From positions 1-58,284 of the forward strand of contig NZ_JARGZA010000020.1 of NCBI RefSeq assembly GCF_030973515.1: DNA of 58,284 nt, in the 5' to 3' direction. This document shows positions 33,631-42,645 of this stretch, piece by piece. The position numbers and the translations under genes are program-made. How positions within the stretch are numbered: the first letter of the stretch is position 1; every line of letters begins with the position of its first letter. The DNA is from Jannaschia maritima. GTDB taxonomy: Bacteria > Pseudomonadota > Alphaproteobacteria > Rhodobacterales > Rhodobacteraceae. The notes under the pieces are model-generated. The model saw only the letters and a program-made list of their open reading frames with translations, had not been told where the DNA came from and made no database searches.

Positions 33631-36600
33631 TGCGCCGCTGGTTCCGCAAGGCGTTCCGGTCGTCTTGGGGTCGTTGGGTCCTGACGATCCTGGGCCTGAT
33701 CGCCCTGATCGCGGGAATCTGGTTCGGCGGTCCCATGACGGGCCTGCCGCTGCTCGCGTCGCTCTGGTTCCGGCTGACCTGCATCGGGGTGATCGTGGGC
33801 GTGATCCTCCTGATCGCGCTGGTCCGCTATCTGCGCCGCCGCCGCGCCGCGAAGGCCCTGGAATCGGCGATCGTCCCGGATGCGCCCGTGGGCGACGGCA
33901 AGGTCCTGGCGGAACGCATGCAGGACGCGCTGGGCACCCTGCGCAAGGCGGGGGGCGCCACGTACCTGTACGACCTGCCGTGGTACGTCATCATCGGGCC
34001 GCCGGGGGCGGGAAAGACGACCGCGTTGGCCAATTCGGGCATCGAGTTCCCCCTGGCCCGTGGCGGCGCCCCGATCGAAGGGTTCGGCGGCACGCGCAAC
34101 TGCGACTGGTGGTTCGCGGAAGACGCGGTCCTGATCGACACGGCCGGGCGTTATACCACGCAGGACAGCGATGCCGCCACGGACGGCGCGTCGTGGCAGG
34201 CGTTCCTGGATCTGCTGAAGCGCGCGCGCCCCCGGCAGCCCATCAACGGCGTGATCGTCGCCATTCCGCTCGACGACCTGATCGCGGGCGAGCCCGGTGT
34301 CGTCGCGCGCCATGCCGACACGGTCCGCGCCCGCCTGGCCGAGGTGCACGAGACGTTGAAGATAGACTTCCCCGTCTATGTCCTGTTCACGAAGGCGGAT
34401 CTGATCGCGGGATTCCGCGAATACTTCGCCAGCTTCGGCCAGTCCCGGCGCGAGGCCGTCTGGGGTCATACCTTCCAGGTCCGCGACCGCGACGCCCTGA
34501 CCCACGAAGGCGTGCCGACCGCGTTCGACGACCTGGTCCAGCGCCTGTCGGAGGAGGTGACCGACCGTCTGAACGAGGAGCCCGACGGCATCAGCCGCAT
34601 CGCCATCTTCGGCCTGCCGGGTCAGATGATGGGCCTTAGAAACGGGGTCGCCGAGTTCCTGCGCCGCGTGTTCGAGCCGACGCGCTTCGCATCGAACGCC
34701 ATCCTGCGGGGCTTCTACTTCGCGTCGGGCACGCAGGAGGGGACGCCCATCGACCAGGTCCTGGGCGCCATCGACGCGGGACCCGAGCCGCTGCTGGGCG
34801 CCGGATTCCTGTCGGGCCGGGGCAAGTCGTTCTTCCTGCGCGACCTGTTGGAGAAGGTGATCTTCGCTGAACGCGACTGGGTCGGCCACGACCGCAGGGC
34901 CGTCCGCCGCGCGGCCCTGCTGCGCGGCACCGCGCTGTCGGCCATCGCGGTCGTTACCCTGGGCGGTCTGGGGGCGCTGGGCTATTCGTACTGGCGCAAC
35001 GCGGAACTGGTGTCCGTCGCCCGGGCGGAGGCGGCAGCCTATGGCCGTGCCGCCGCCGCGGAGATCGACCGCACGGTCGTGTCGGATCCGGACCTGCTGG
35101 GGGTCCTACCGTTGCTGGACGACTTGGCGACCGTGCCCGCGGGCTATGGCTTGGACGACGACGCCCCCGTCTGGGAAGGGCTGGGCCTCGGACAGCGCGA
35201 CCGTCTGAACGCGGCCGCCACGGATGCCTATGCCGACGCGCTGGAGGGCATGCTGCGCCCCCGCCTGATCCTGGCTCTAGAGCGGGAGATCCCGTTGATC
35301 GCCACCCGCGGCGACACGACGGAGATCTATCGCGCCCTGAAGGTCTATCTGCTGCTCGGCGGACAGGGTGCCGTGACCGACGACGCCGCGATCCTCGCCT
35401 GGTTCGAGGATGTGTGGATCGATGCCTATGACGGTCGGGCGGGCCTGGACGTGCGCGAGCGCTTGCGGGCGCATCTGACCGCCATGCTGGACCTGGACGA
35501 CGACCGCACCCGCCGGGTCGAGATCGACACCCGTACCGTCGAGTTGGCGCGCGACGCCATCGCGCAGCTGACCCCCGCCGAACAGGCCTGGGCGCTCGTC
35601 GCCGATGGCGCGGCCACGTCGGGCCTTCCGGATTGGTCCCTGCTGGAGGCCGCGGGTGCCAGCGCCGACCGGGTCTTCGCGACCCGCGACGGCGCGGATC
35701 TTACTACGCAGAGGGTGGGCGCCCTCTACACCTACGAAGGGTTCTGGTCCTACTTCTATCCCTCCCTCGACGAGGTCGCGGACCGCTTGCGGGCCGACCA
35801 ATGGGTTTTGGGCGAAACCGATGCCGGGGCCGAGTTCGAGGCGCGGATGCAGTCGCTCGACCGGACCCTCCTGGATCGATATCGACGCGAGCACCTGGAT
35901 GCCTGGACCGCGGTGCTGGGCAACCTGTCGTTGGTCTCGATGGTGGCCGACGCCCCCCGCTACGAGGCGCTGGGCCTGTTGGCGGGCGAGTTGGTGTCGC
36001 CCCTGCTGGGACTGGTCCGATCGGTCGCCGACGAGACGCGCCTGACCGCCGAGCTTGACGGCCTCGATCAGTTGGACCCGGCCGCCTTGGCATCGGGCAA
36101 TCTGGACGGCGTCGCAGCGGATGCGGGCGGCCAGGTCTTCGACCGCTTCCGGTCGCGCACCGGCGGGGTGCAGCGGATCCTGCTCGACGCGCTGACACGC
36201 AGCCAGAAGTCCGGCCAGCGGGCGGGTGGCGGATCGTCGGAGGACGGCGTGATCGGGCCCATCGAGCAGATCGAGGCCAACTTCGCCGCCTGGCACGTCC
36301 TGATGGAGGGGCAGGCGGGTCAGCGTCCTATCGACGCCGTGCTGGGCAACCTGGGACGCGTCTGGAGCACGTTGAACAGCGGACAGACCAGTCCCGAGCA
36401 GGCCGCCGTCCTGCTGCCGCAGATCCTGAACGAACTGACGCGCTACAACAGCCAGCTGCCCACGGAGGTCGCGTCGCTGGTCAACGAAGCGGAAGCCGAC
36501 TTCCGCCAGGGCGCCACCGATGCGAACCTCGCGACGATGAACCGCGCGTTGCAGGACCGCATCGTGTTCCGCTGTCGGGACGTCATCACCAGCGCCTATC

Positions 36601-37223
36601 CGTTCGCGGACAGTCCGCGGTCGCTGTCCATCGCGGATTTCAGCGCGTTCTTCGGCCCGGGTGGCGAGATGGACAGCTTCTTCACCGAGTATCTCGCGCC
36701 CTATGTCGAGCGGACCGCCGACGGCTTGGCCTACCGCGCGGACTCGCCCCTGGCGGACCGCCTGTCCCCCGCCGCGCTGAAGCAGTTCGAACGGGCGGAG
36801 CGGATCCGGCAGGCATATTTCCCTGGGGGCGGGCAGCAGCCATCGGTCGAGATCGCGATCCAGCAGGTCGACAACCATTCCACGATCGAATCGGCCGTTC
36901 TGATGATCAACGACCAGCGCGTGCCGACCGTACGGTACGAGATCCCAAAGACGGTCGTCTGGCCCGGTGAGGGCAAGGCCACCGCGCTTCAGATCGCGCC
37001 CGACCTGGGCCGTCCATCGACCATCGGCTTCACCGGCTCCGCCTGGACGTTCATGCAGTTGCTGGACGCGGCGCAGGCCCGGCGCAGGCAGGGCGACACG
37101 ATGCGGGCAACCTTCATGATCGGCGGGCGGGACATCACCTACGACTTCACGATCAACGCCATCGACAACCCCTTCACCATGCCTGAGATCCGGCAGTTCG
37201 AATGTCCGCAAGCCCTGGACTGA
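33627..37223 (+). CDS. tssM: Type VI secretion membrane protein TssM (IcmF)
   Basis: This 1198-residue protein has two N-terminal membrane spans (about 13-62), a cytoplasmic NTPase-like domain with Walker A GPPGAGKTTALANSG (about residue 124) and VLIDTAGRYTTQD, a third span near 430-455 (LLRGTALSAIAVVTLGGL), and a long periplasmic part including FFGPGGEMDSFFTEYLAPY and the C-terminal beta domain. TssM spans the envelope and binds TssL. Walker A appears intact. The start overlaps the tssL stop (ATGA). Usual length for the family. Confidence 0.94.
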   Translation: MMRRWFRKAFRSSWGRWVLTILGLIALIAGIWFGGPMTGLPLLASLWFRLTCIGVIVGVILLIALVRYLRRRRAAKALESAIVPDAPVGDGKVLAERMQDALGTLRKAGGATYLYDLPWYVIIGPPGAGKTTALANSGIEFPLARGGAPIEGFGGTRNCDWWFAEDAVLIDTAGRYTTQDSDAATDGASWQAFLDLLKRARPRQPINGVIVAIPLDDLIAGEPGVVARHADTVRARLAEVHETLKIDFPVYVLFTKADLIAGFREYFASFGQSRREAVWGHTFQVRDRDALTHEGVPTAFDDLVQRLSEEVTDRLNEEPDGISRIAIFGLPGQMMGLRNGVAEFLRRVFEPTRFASNAILRGFYFASGTQEGTPIDQVLGAIDAGPEPLLGAGFLSGRGKSFFLRDLLEKVIFAERDWVGHDRRAVRRAALLRGTALSAIAVVTLGGLGALGYSYWRNAELVSVARAEAAAYGRAAAAEIDRTVVSDPDLLGVLPLLDDLATVPAGYGLDDDAPVWEGLGLGQRDRLNAAATDAYADALEGMLRPRLILALEREIPLIATRGDTTEIYRALKVYLLLGGQGAVTDDAAILAWFEDVWIDAYDGRAGLDVRERLRAHLTAMLDLDDDRTRRVEIDTRTVELARDAIAQLTPAEQAWALVADGAATSGLPDWSLLEAAGASADRVFATRDGADLTTQRVGALYTYEGFWSYFYPSLDEVADRLRADQWVLGETDAGAEFEARMQSLDRTLLDRYRREHLDAWTAVLGNLSLVSMVADAPRYEALGLLAGELVSPLLGLVRSVADETRLTAELDGLDQLDPAALASGNLDGVAADAGGQVFDRFRSRTGGVQRILLDALTRSQKSGQRAGGGSSEDGVIGPIEQIEANFAAWHVLMEGQAGQRPIDAVLGNLGRVWSTLNSGQTSPEQAAVLLPQILNELTRYNSQLPTEVASLVNEAEADFRQGATDANLATMNRALQDRIVFRCRDVITSAYPFADSPRSLSIADFSAFFGPGGEMDSFFTEYLAPYVERTADGLAYRADSPLADRLSPAALKQFERAERIRQAYFPGGGQQPSVEIAIQQVDNHSTIESAVLMINDQRVPTVRYEIPKTVVWPGEGKATALQIAPDLGRPSTIGFTGSAWTFMQLLDAAQARRRQGDTMRATFMIGGRDITYDFTINAIDNPFTMPEIRQFECPQALD

Positions 37224-37834
37224 CCCTGACCTGGCCGGACGGCGCCGGGTGGTTCGGGAAGCTGCCCGCGCGGGGTGACTTCGTCCATTCCGGCCTGTCC
37301 GACGCGGTGCGTGACGCGGTCTCAGCCTGGCTGGACGGCACCTTGGCAGAAATGCGCGATCGGGTGGGCGGCGATTGGGCCGCACGGTTCGACGCCATGC
37401 CCCGCCTGCGGTTCTGGCTGGGGTCCCACGTGGCCGCGGGCGGACCCTGGGCGGGCGTGGTCGCTCCATCGCGCGACCGGGTCGGACGACGCTATCCCAT
37501 CGTCGCGATGGCCCCCGGTGCCGCAGCACCGCCCACGCTGGACGCCGATCGGGACCGGCACGACGCCCTGGACGCGTTGATCGACACGCTGCTGATGGAC
37601 GGCCCGGCCCCGATGGCGGCCTCCGTTCGGGCGGATCCCCCCGCGGCGGCGGTCTGGGCCGCGCGCGGGGACGGTGCGTCCGACCGGTTGCTGTTCGACG
37701 TGGCGGCGGCAGACTATGCCGCCGCCGCCGGCGCACGCAGTTACGTCTGGACCGAGGGGGCGGTCTGGTGCGACACGGGCCTGCCCGGCGTGGATGGGCT
37801 GGGCTGGCTGACGGGGTTGGTGCGCGATGCCTGA
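37202..37834 (+). CDS. tagF: Type VI secretion post-translational regulator TagF
   Basis: This 210-residue protein of the TagF/ImpM family is recognised by WFGKLPARGDFVHSGL near residue 15, RFWLGSHVAAGGPWAGVVAPS and GRRYPIVAMAP. TagF represses secretion, in known systems by binding Fha, and is often paired with PppA. It overlaps the end of tssM by 22 bases and the start of pppA by 8 bases, so the three are tightly coupled. Confidence 0.88.
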   Translation: MSASPGLTLTWPDGAGWFGKLPARGDFVHSGLSDAVRDAVSAWLDGTLAEMRDRVGGDWAARFDAMPRLRFWLGSHVAAGGPWAGVVAPSRDRVGRRYPIVAMAPGAAAPPTLDADRDRHDALDALIDTLLMDGPAPMAASVRADPPAAAVWAARGDGASDRLLFDVAAADYAAAAGARSYVWTEGAVWCDTGLPGVDGLGWLTGLVRDA

Positions 37835-38576
37835 CGCTGAAATCCTGGACGCCGCCTTCGCCACGGATACCGGGCGCGTGCGCACGCAGAACGAGGACGC
37901 GGCCCTGTCGCGTCCCGACCTGGGCGTCTTCCTCGTGGCGGACGGCATGGGAGGGCACCGCGCCGGCGACTGGGCGTCCGAGCGCATCGTCGCGCTGGCG
38001 GCGACCGTCGGCCCCGCGACGTCCCTGGACGACCTGCAGGCCCGGTTCGCCGACCGGATGGATCAGGCGCATGCCGACGTCCGCGACCATGCCGACCGAC
38101 TGGACGCGACGGTGGGCGCAACGCTGGTCGCGCTGCTGATCTCGGACGGGACCTATGCGCTGGGCTGGGCGGGCGACAGTCGGGCCTATCTGTGGCGCGG
38201 CGGCGCGCTGCACGGGATGACGCGCGACCATACGGAACTGCAGGATCTGCTGGATGCCGGCCGCCTTCCGCCGGAAGCGGCCGCCACCTGGCCGCGTCGC
38301 AACGTCATCACGCGCGCGGTGGGCGTCGGCGAGGCGCTGCGCTGCGACTGGGTGCGTGGCGACTTGCTGTCGGACGATCTGTTCCTTCTCTGCTCCGATG
38401 GTTTGACCGAGCACATGGACGACGCGGACATCGCCGACATGCTGGCGGCGGGTGGCGACGACGCTGCGGCGACGTGCCGGGCCCTGGTCGCGCAAGTGCT
38501 GGACCGCGGCGCGCGCGACAACGTCACGGTGCTGGTGGTGCGGACCGGGTCCTATTGGACCGCCGGGTTGCCCTGA
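37827..38576 (+). CDS. pppA: PP2C-type serine/threonine phosphatase PppA
   Basis: This 249-residue PPM/PP2C phosphatase has the complete metal-binding set: TDTGRVRTQNEDA, LVADGMGGHRAGDWAS, LGWAGDSRAYLW, LCSDGLTEHMDD and ARDNVTVLVV. It would reverse phosphorylation made by the kinase encoded next, switching the secretion system off. Its stop overlaps the kinase start (TGATG), so phosphatase and kinase are made together. Confidence 0.92.
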   Translation: MPDAEILDAAFATDTGRVRTQNEDAALSRPDLGVFLVADGMGGHRAGDWASERIVALAATVGPATSLDDLQARFADRMDQAHADVRDHADRLDATVGATLVALLISDGTYALGWAGDSRAYLWRGGALHGMTRDHTELQDLLDAGRLPPEAAATWPRRNVITRAVGVGEALRCDWVRGDLLSDDLFLLCSDGLTEHMDDADIADMLAAGGDDAAATCRALVAQVLDRGARDNVTVLVVRTGSYWTAGLP

Positions 38577-40426
38577 TGGCCGCGCCGTCGGACGAGGACG
38601 CGCCGCCTCCTTCCGATGGCGACCGCACGGTCGTGGTCACCGACGGCGCCGGACGCGGCACGCCGCGCGACGACGGCATCGTGGTGGGCAGCGTCCTGAA
38701 CGACAACTACCGCATCGATCGCCGCATCGGCGAGGGCGGGATGGGCGAGGTGTACGAGGGGGTCCACCTGTTCACCGGCAACCGCGTGGCGGTGAAGATG
38801 ATCCACCCGCAGCAGACCCGCGACGACACCGTCGTGTCCCTGTTCCGCCGGGAGGCCCGGATCCTCTTCGGTCTGAGCAACGATGCGATCGTCCGGTATC
38901 TCGACAGCTTCCGGCACGGGCCGACGGGCCGGTACTGCCTCGTGACCGAGATGATCGAGGGGCCCACCCTGGGGGAGTACGTCGGGGAGCGGGGCCCCCT
39001 GGAGCCGGAGGCGGCGCGCCAGGTCATGGTCCGCCTGGCGCGGGCCCTGCACGAGGCGCACGGACGGGGCGTCGTCCATCGGGACCTGTCGCCCGACAAC
39101 GTGATGCTGCGCGGCGGCGCGCTGGAGCGGGCCACCCTCATCGACTTCGGCATCGCATCGGCGGAGGAGCTGGGTGAAGGGAAGCTGGCCGGCCGCTTCG
39201 CAGGCAAGTTCCGCTATGTCGCCCCGGAGCAACTGGGCTTGCACGACGGCGCGGTGGGTCCCTGGACCGACGTGTACGGCCTGGCGCTGCTGATGGCCGC
39301 GGTGCTGCGCGGCACCCCCCTGCCGATGGGGCGGACGGAGGACGCGGCACGCGACGCCCGCGCGCGCATCCCCGATCTCGACGGTGTGCCCGACCCGTTT
39401 CCGTCCGTCCTGGCCGCCATGCTTGCGCCCGCGCCCGCCGACCGTCCCGCCGACATGGCCGCGGTCCTGCGTCGCTTGGACGACGCGGCCCGTGGCGATG
39501 CGGTGGGCGGCGTGATCCTCGCGCGCCCCCCGGGGCAGGGGTCCCCGCGGTCGGAGGAGGACGGCGATCTGTCCGGTCTGGGTGCGGCGCCCCTTGGCCA
39601 GCGCGCGCCCGAGCCGGACCCCCCCGCCCCCGCCTCGCAGGCACCCGGGGGCGGGGTGCCCGTCTGGCTGGTGGCCGCCTCGCTGGTGATGGGGGGCGGG
39701 GGGCTGGGATGGTGGTGGTTCCAGAACGACTCCGCTGCCCCGGCAGAGGAAACGGCGGCGATTGGACCCGCCGAGGTGCCCCGGTCGCCGCCGCTGCCGC
39801 CCCCCGACCTCGACAGCCTGGACGGACGATTGGCCTCCATCGCGGCGGACGCCCCCTGTCGGCTCGCGCACCGGGTGGCGTCCGGGCCGATGGCGGGCAC
39901 GGTCCTTCGCGCGGCGACCGACAGGGGTTCCCTGCCGGACCTGTCGGGGATCGACACGTCGGACCTCCGGGGCGGGATGGACACGGTCGACGTCATCGTC
40001 ACCGATGCCCAGTGCATGGCCCTGAACCTTGTCACGGGGTTGCAGGGCCGCGGGGCGACGGACCCCGTCGTGTCCCTGGACGTGGCGGAGGTGCGTCCGG
40101 CGGAGGGGGTCCTGGGCCGGGTCGCCGACCTGCGCGGGCGGACGACGTGGCTGGCCCTGGTGGCCGCGACGGGCGAGGTGATCGACCTGTCGGAACGGCT
40201 GCGCGCACAGCCGGATGGATCGGCGCTGTTCGACTTCGCGCTGTCCGAGGACGGCACGCGTCCCGGCCCGCAGATCGTGCTGGCGGTCGCGTCGCCCGAT
40301 CCGCTGCTGTCCCTGGCCGCCGCCGAAGGATCGGCGGACGCGGCGGCCCTCCTGCCCCGCGTGCTGGAGGAGGCCGCCGCGGCGGGTGCGGGCGTGGGCA
40401 TGGCGGTCGTGACGTTGCGGCGCTGA
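38576..40426 (+). CDS. ppkA: Membrane serine/threonine kinase PpkA with novel-looking periplasmic domain
   Basis: This 616-residue Hanks-type kinase has glycine loop GEGGMGEVYEG, catalytic Lys in VAVKM, HRDLSPDNVM and DFGIAS (kinase about 45-310). A Pro-rich linker, one membrane span (about 362-380) and a periplasmic domain (about 395-616) follow. The cytoplasmic N-terminus contains DRTVVVTD (Thr18), like the DRT motifs of TssL. The periplasmic domain has QCMALN (about 476) and a C-terminal region resembling the C-terminal domain of the TonB-like protein encoded convergently next door. Classical PpkA has VWA-type or other sensors here, so this sensor is unusual. Confidence 0.9.
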   Translation: MAAPSDEDAPPPSDGDRTVVVTDGAGRGTPRDDGIVVGSVLNDNYRIDRRIGEGGMGEVYEGVHLFTGNRVAVKMIHPQQTRDDTVVSLFRREARILFGLSNDAIVRYLDSFRHGPTGRYCLVTEMIEGPTLGEYVGERGPLEPEAARQVMVRLARALHEAHGRGVVHRDLSPDNVMLRGGALERATLIDFGIASAEELGEGKLAGRFAGKFRYVAPEQLGLHDGAVGPWTDVYGLALLMAAVLRGTPLPMGRTEDAARDARARIPDLDGVPDPFPSVLAAMLAPAPADRPADMAAVLRRLDDAARGDAVGGVILARPPGQGSPRSEEDGDLSGLGAAPLGQRAPEPDPPAPASQAPGGGVPVWLVAASLVMGGGGLGWWWFQNDSAAPAEETAAIGPAEVPRSPPLPPPDLDSLDGRLASIAADAPCRLAHRVASGPMAGTVLRAATDRGSLPDLSGIDTSDLRGGMDTVDVIVTDAQCMALNLVTGLQGRGATDPVVSLDVAEVRPAEGVLGRVADLRGRTTWLALVAATGEVIDLSERLRAQPDGSALFDFALSEDGTRPGPQIVLAVASPDPLLSLAAAEGSADAAALLPRVLEEAAAAGAGVGMAVVTLRR

Positions 40427-40450
40427 GCGGTCCGGCCCGCGCAGGCCCTC

Positions 40451-41806
40451 CTATTGCAGTGAGAAGGCCGCGACGGCGATGCGGGCGGCGTCGTCCAGGT
40501 CGTCCTCCAAGGCGGGAAACACGTCCTCGGCCGAGCGGCCGTCGAGACGGGCCAGGGCATCGGGCCGGACGGGGGTCGCCATCGCGATCAGCAGCAGCGC
40601 CGTCGGCCGCGCCGGTCCGTCGCGCGTGACCGGAATGGCGAAGGTGGCCCGGCCCCCGGTGAAGCGCAGGAACCGCTGCAGGTCCTGCACGACCCCGTTG
40701 TCGTCGACCAGGACCAGCGTGGTATAGGCGCCGGCGCCGGCCCCCTCGATGGCCCCCGACAGGGTCTGGCCGGACGTCAAGTTGGTCGCGTCCACCTGCA
40801 GGTTCAGCGCGAAGACGGGATATTCCTGCTGGGCGCGAACCGTGTTCAAGGCGGGGCATTGGCGGGCGTCGACGGCCACCGGCTGGGCCTCGACCGGTCG
40901 TGCGAGGTCGGCGAACGCATCCGCCGCGAAGGCATCGGCCGCCGCGGCGTCGTCGGACAGGATCGTGACGGGAACGGCACCGCCCTGCGCCGCGGGGCGT
41001 GGCAGGGCGACCAGGCAAGGCCGATCCAGGGCGGCGCGGATGCGCTCCACCAGGGCCTGAAGATCGGCATCGGGTGGCGGCCCCGACGCCGTTCCGGTCC
41101 CCGCATCAAGCATGGCACCCCCCGCGGGGGGCAGCGTTCCGACCTCCGTCCCATCCGCCGGCGCGACGGAGGTGGCGGTGGCCACCCCGGCGGTCTGCAG
41201 GTTCGTTCCCGGATCCGGGGTCAGGGGGTCCGGCTGCACGGCGTCGGCGGTGGTCCTCTCCGCGATCCCGGACACGGATGGGGCGGTGGGCGAGGCGGCA
41301 GGGGATGCAGCCGCCGCGACGGTCGCCGCCTCGCCCGGATCGGCACGGGCGGCGCGGCCCGGCCCGTCGGCGATCACGGCGGACGCGGCGCCGGCGGACC
41401 GAGCTGACAGGGCCGCCCCGGCGGCGGACGCGGCACGCGGGGTGTCCTCCACCGAATCCACCCGTGCGGTCGCGGCGCCCTGGGGGGGCGGGGCGGGGTT
41501 CGCCGGGGCTGCGGGGGTCAAGGTCTGCAGCGGGGGGGCAGCACCGGACGCCCGCTCCGCAGGCGTCGCGACCTCCGCCGCAACGGGGGCGAGGACGGGC
41601 GCCGCGGGGTCCACGTCGTCCGACGGGGCATCGAACTCGGACAGGACGATCCGCGTCTCGACCCGGTCGCGGGGCGCGTCGACCAGGCGTTGCACGAACA
41701 GATGCGCCAAGCCCGCGATCGCGGCGCCATGCATCAGGATCGACAGGCCGCCCGCCAAAGCCCAATGGATGCCGCGCTCCGGCAGGGGGGTGGCGATGCG
41801 CGTCAT
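40451..41806 (-). CDS. TonB-like protein with PpkA-type periplasmic domain
   Basis: This 451-residue protein has a short cytoplasmic N-terminus, one membrane span (about 15-38, WALAGGLSILMHGAAIAGLAH), a long Ala/Pro-rich spacer (about 50-240) as in TonB/TolA, and a C-terminal domain (about 245-451). That domain shares with the PpkA ectodomain an early PC, then QC.ALN (about 317), a LV...G.V.DL...LR run, a (D/E)DG..RP turn, an (L/A).A.A(T/S)P run and an A.....P.LE(D/E) helix. It is the last gene of an operon with two ExbD-like and one ExbB-like genes, and overlaps the upstream gene. It may transmit proton-motive force to a periplasmic target. Confidence 0.72.
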   Translation of the reverse strand: MTRIATPLPERGIHWALAGGLSILMHGAAIAGLAHLFVQRLVDAPRDRVETRIVLSEFDAPSDDVDPAAPVLAPVAAEVATPAERASGAAPPLQTLTPAAPANPAPPPQGAATARVDSVEDTPRAASAAGAALSARSAGAASAVIADGPGRAARADPGEAATVAAAASPAASPTAPSVSGIAERTTADAVQPDPLTPDPGTNLQTAGVATATSVAPADGTEVGTLPPAGGAMLDAGTGTASGPPPDADLQALVERIRAALDRPCLVALPRPAAQGGAVPVTILSDDAAAADAFAADAFADLARPVEAQPVAVDARQCPALNTVRAQQEYPVFALNLQVDATNLTSGQTLSGAIEGAGAGAYTTLVLVDDNGVVQDLQRFLRFTGGRATFAIPVTRDGPARPTALLLIAMATPVRPDALARLDGRSAEDVFPALEDDLDDAARIAVAAFSLQ

Positions 41807-42207
41807 CGCGGCGCGCGGTCCAGGGTCACGAGCTGCAGATCCAGGTCGCGCAGGGCGGGTCGTCCGATCAGGGCCACGAACCGTTCCGCCGGGACGTCGC
41901 GGTCGACCAGCAGATGGAGGCGCGCGCCGTCGGACAGTTCCGACAGGGCGGCGGCCAGCAGTTCGGGGGCGACCGGCACGCCGTCCAGCGCGAGGTCCCC
42001 GTCAGCCCCCATCGTCAGGATCGGGTCCGGCAGCGCCGCCAAGGGCAGCTCGGTCGTCTCGGCCGGACGCAGGTCGGCGTCGGCGGGGGCGATCAGGCGA
42101 CCGGTCGCCAGGAAGAAGAAGATCAGCAGAAGGACGATGTTGACGATCGACAGCGATGCGTCGAACCGCATCGCGCGACCGTTCGATCGGGGGACCTGGA
42201 AGCTCAT
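41803..42207 (-). CDS. ExbD/TolR-like protein (first paralogue upstream of the TonB-like gene)
   Basis: This 134-residue ExbD-type protein has a short basic cytoplasmic N-terminus, one membrane span (about 18-38, LSIVNIVLLLIFFFLATG) and a periplasmic domain ending RDLDLQLVTLDRAPR. The span contains Asn but no obvious Asp at the usual proton-carrying position; an Asp lies just before it (RFDASLS). The start at 42207 is chosen because it follows a purine-rich GAGGCGGGCGG and avoids overlap; 42237 is the alternative (144 residues). Overlap with the TonB-like gene (4 bases) supports one complex. Confidence 0.75.
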   Translation of the reverse strand: MSFQVPRSNGRAMRFDASLSIVNIVLLLIFFFLATGRLIAPADADLRPAETTELPLAALPDPILTMGADGDLALDGVPVAPELLAAALSELSDGARLHLLVDRDVPAERFVALIGRPALRDLDLQLVTLDRAPR

Positions 42208-42220
42208 CCGTCCGCCCGCC

Positions 42221-42643
42221 TCATCCGTCCGTGCCATCGAACAGGCGCACGTTGGGAACGTCGGCCGCGATCAGCGCCTCCAGGACGGCTGCGACGTCCT
42301 GCATCCGCGCGCCGGCCCCCGTCACGACAAGCACGCGGGACGTGTCGGCCCGGCGCACCGCATCGGCCAGGTCGGGCAGGGCATCGAGGCCGAAGCGTTG
42401 ACCGCCTGCGACCACCGCCCCGCCCTCGACCTGCCAGATGGCGGCGGGCCCGCCCCCGGCCTGCGCCGGGCCCGCCGCGCCGCGACCCTGGCCGGGCGGC
42501 TCGCCCCGCGCGATGGGAAGCAGCGAATAGGGCGCGACCGACGACGTCAGCATGAAGAAGATCAGCAATTGGAACATGACGTCCGCCAGCGGCGTCAGGG
42601 CGAAGCGGTACCTGCGGCGTCGGACCGCCGGTGCGACGGACAT
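42221..42643 (-). CDS. ExbD/TolR-like protein (second paralogue)
   Basis: This 140-residue protein with the classical ExbD start FALTPLADVMFQLLIFFMLTS contains the membrane-embedded Asp thought to carry protons, followed by a Gly/Ala-rich periplasmic linker and a small domain ending VPNVRLFDGTDG. It begins two bases after the ExbB-like stop. Together with the ExbB-like protein it should form a proton-driven motor unit. Two different ExbD paralogues in one operon suggest a heteromeric dimer, unlike a simple ExbBD or TolQR pair. Confidence 0.82.
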   Translation of the reverse strand: MSVAPAVRRRRYRFALTPLADVMFQLLIFFMLTSSVAPYSLLPIARGEPPGQGRGAAGPAQAGGGPAAIWQVEGGAVVAGGQRFGLDALPDLADAVRRADTSRVLVVTGAGARMQDVAAVLEALIAADVPNVRLFDGTDG

Positions 42644-42645
42644 GC

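Noticed and set aside
35277-38495. 1072-codon open frame antisense to tssM-tagF-pppA
   Set aside because: Arg-rich, crosses several real genes, no recognisable domain.
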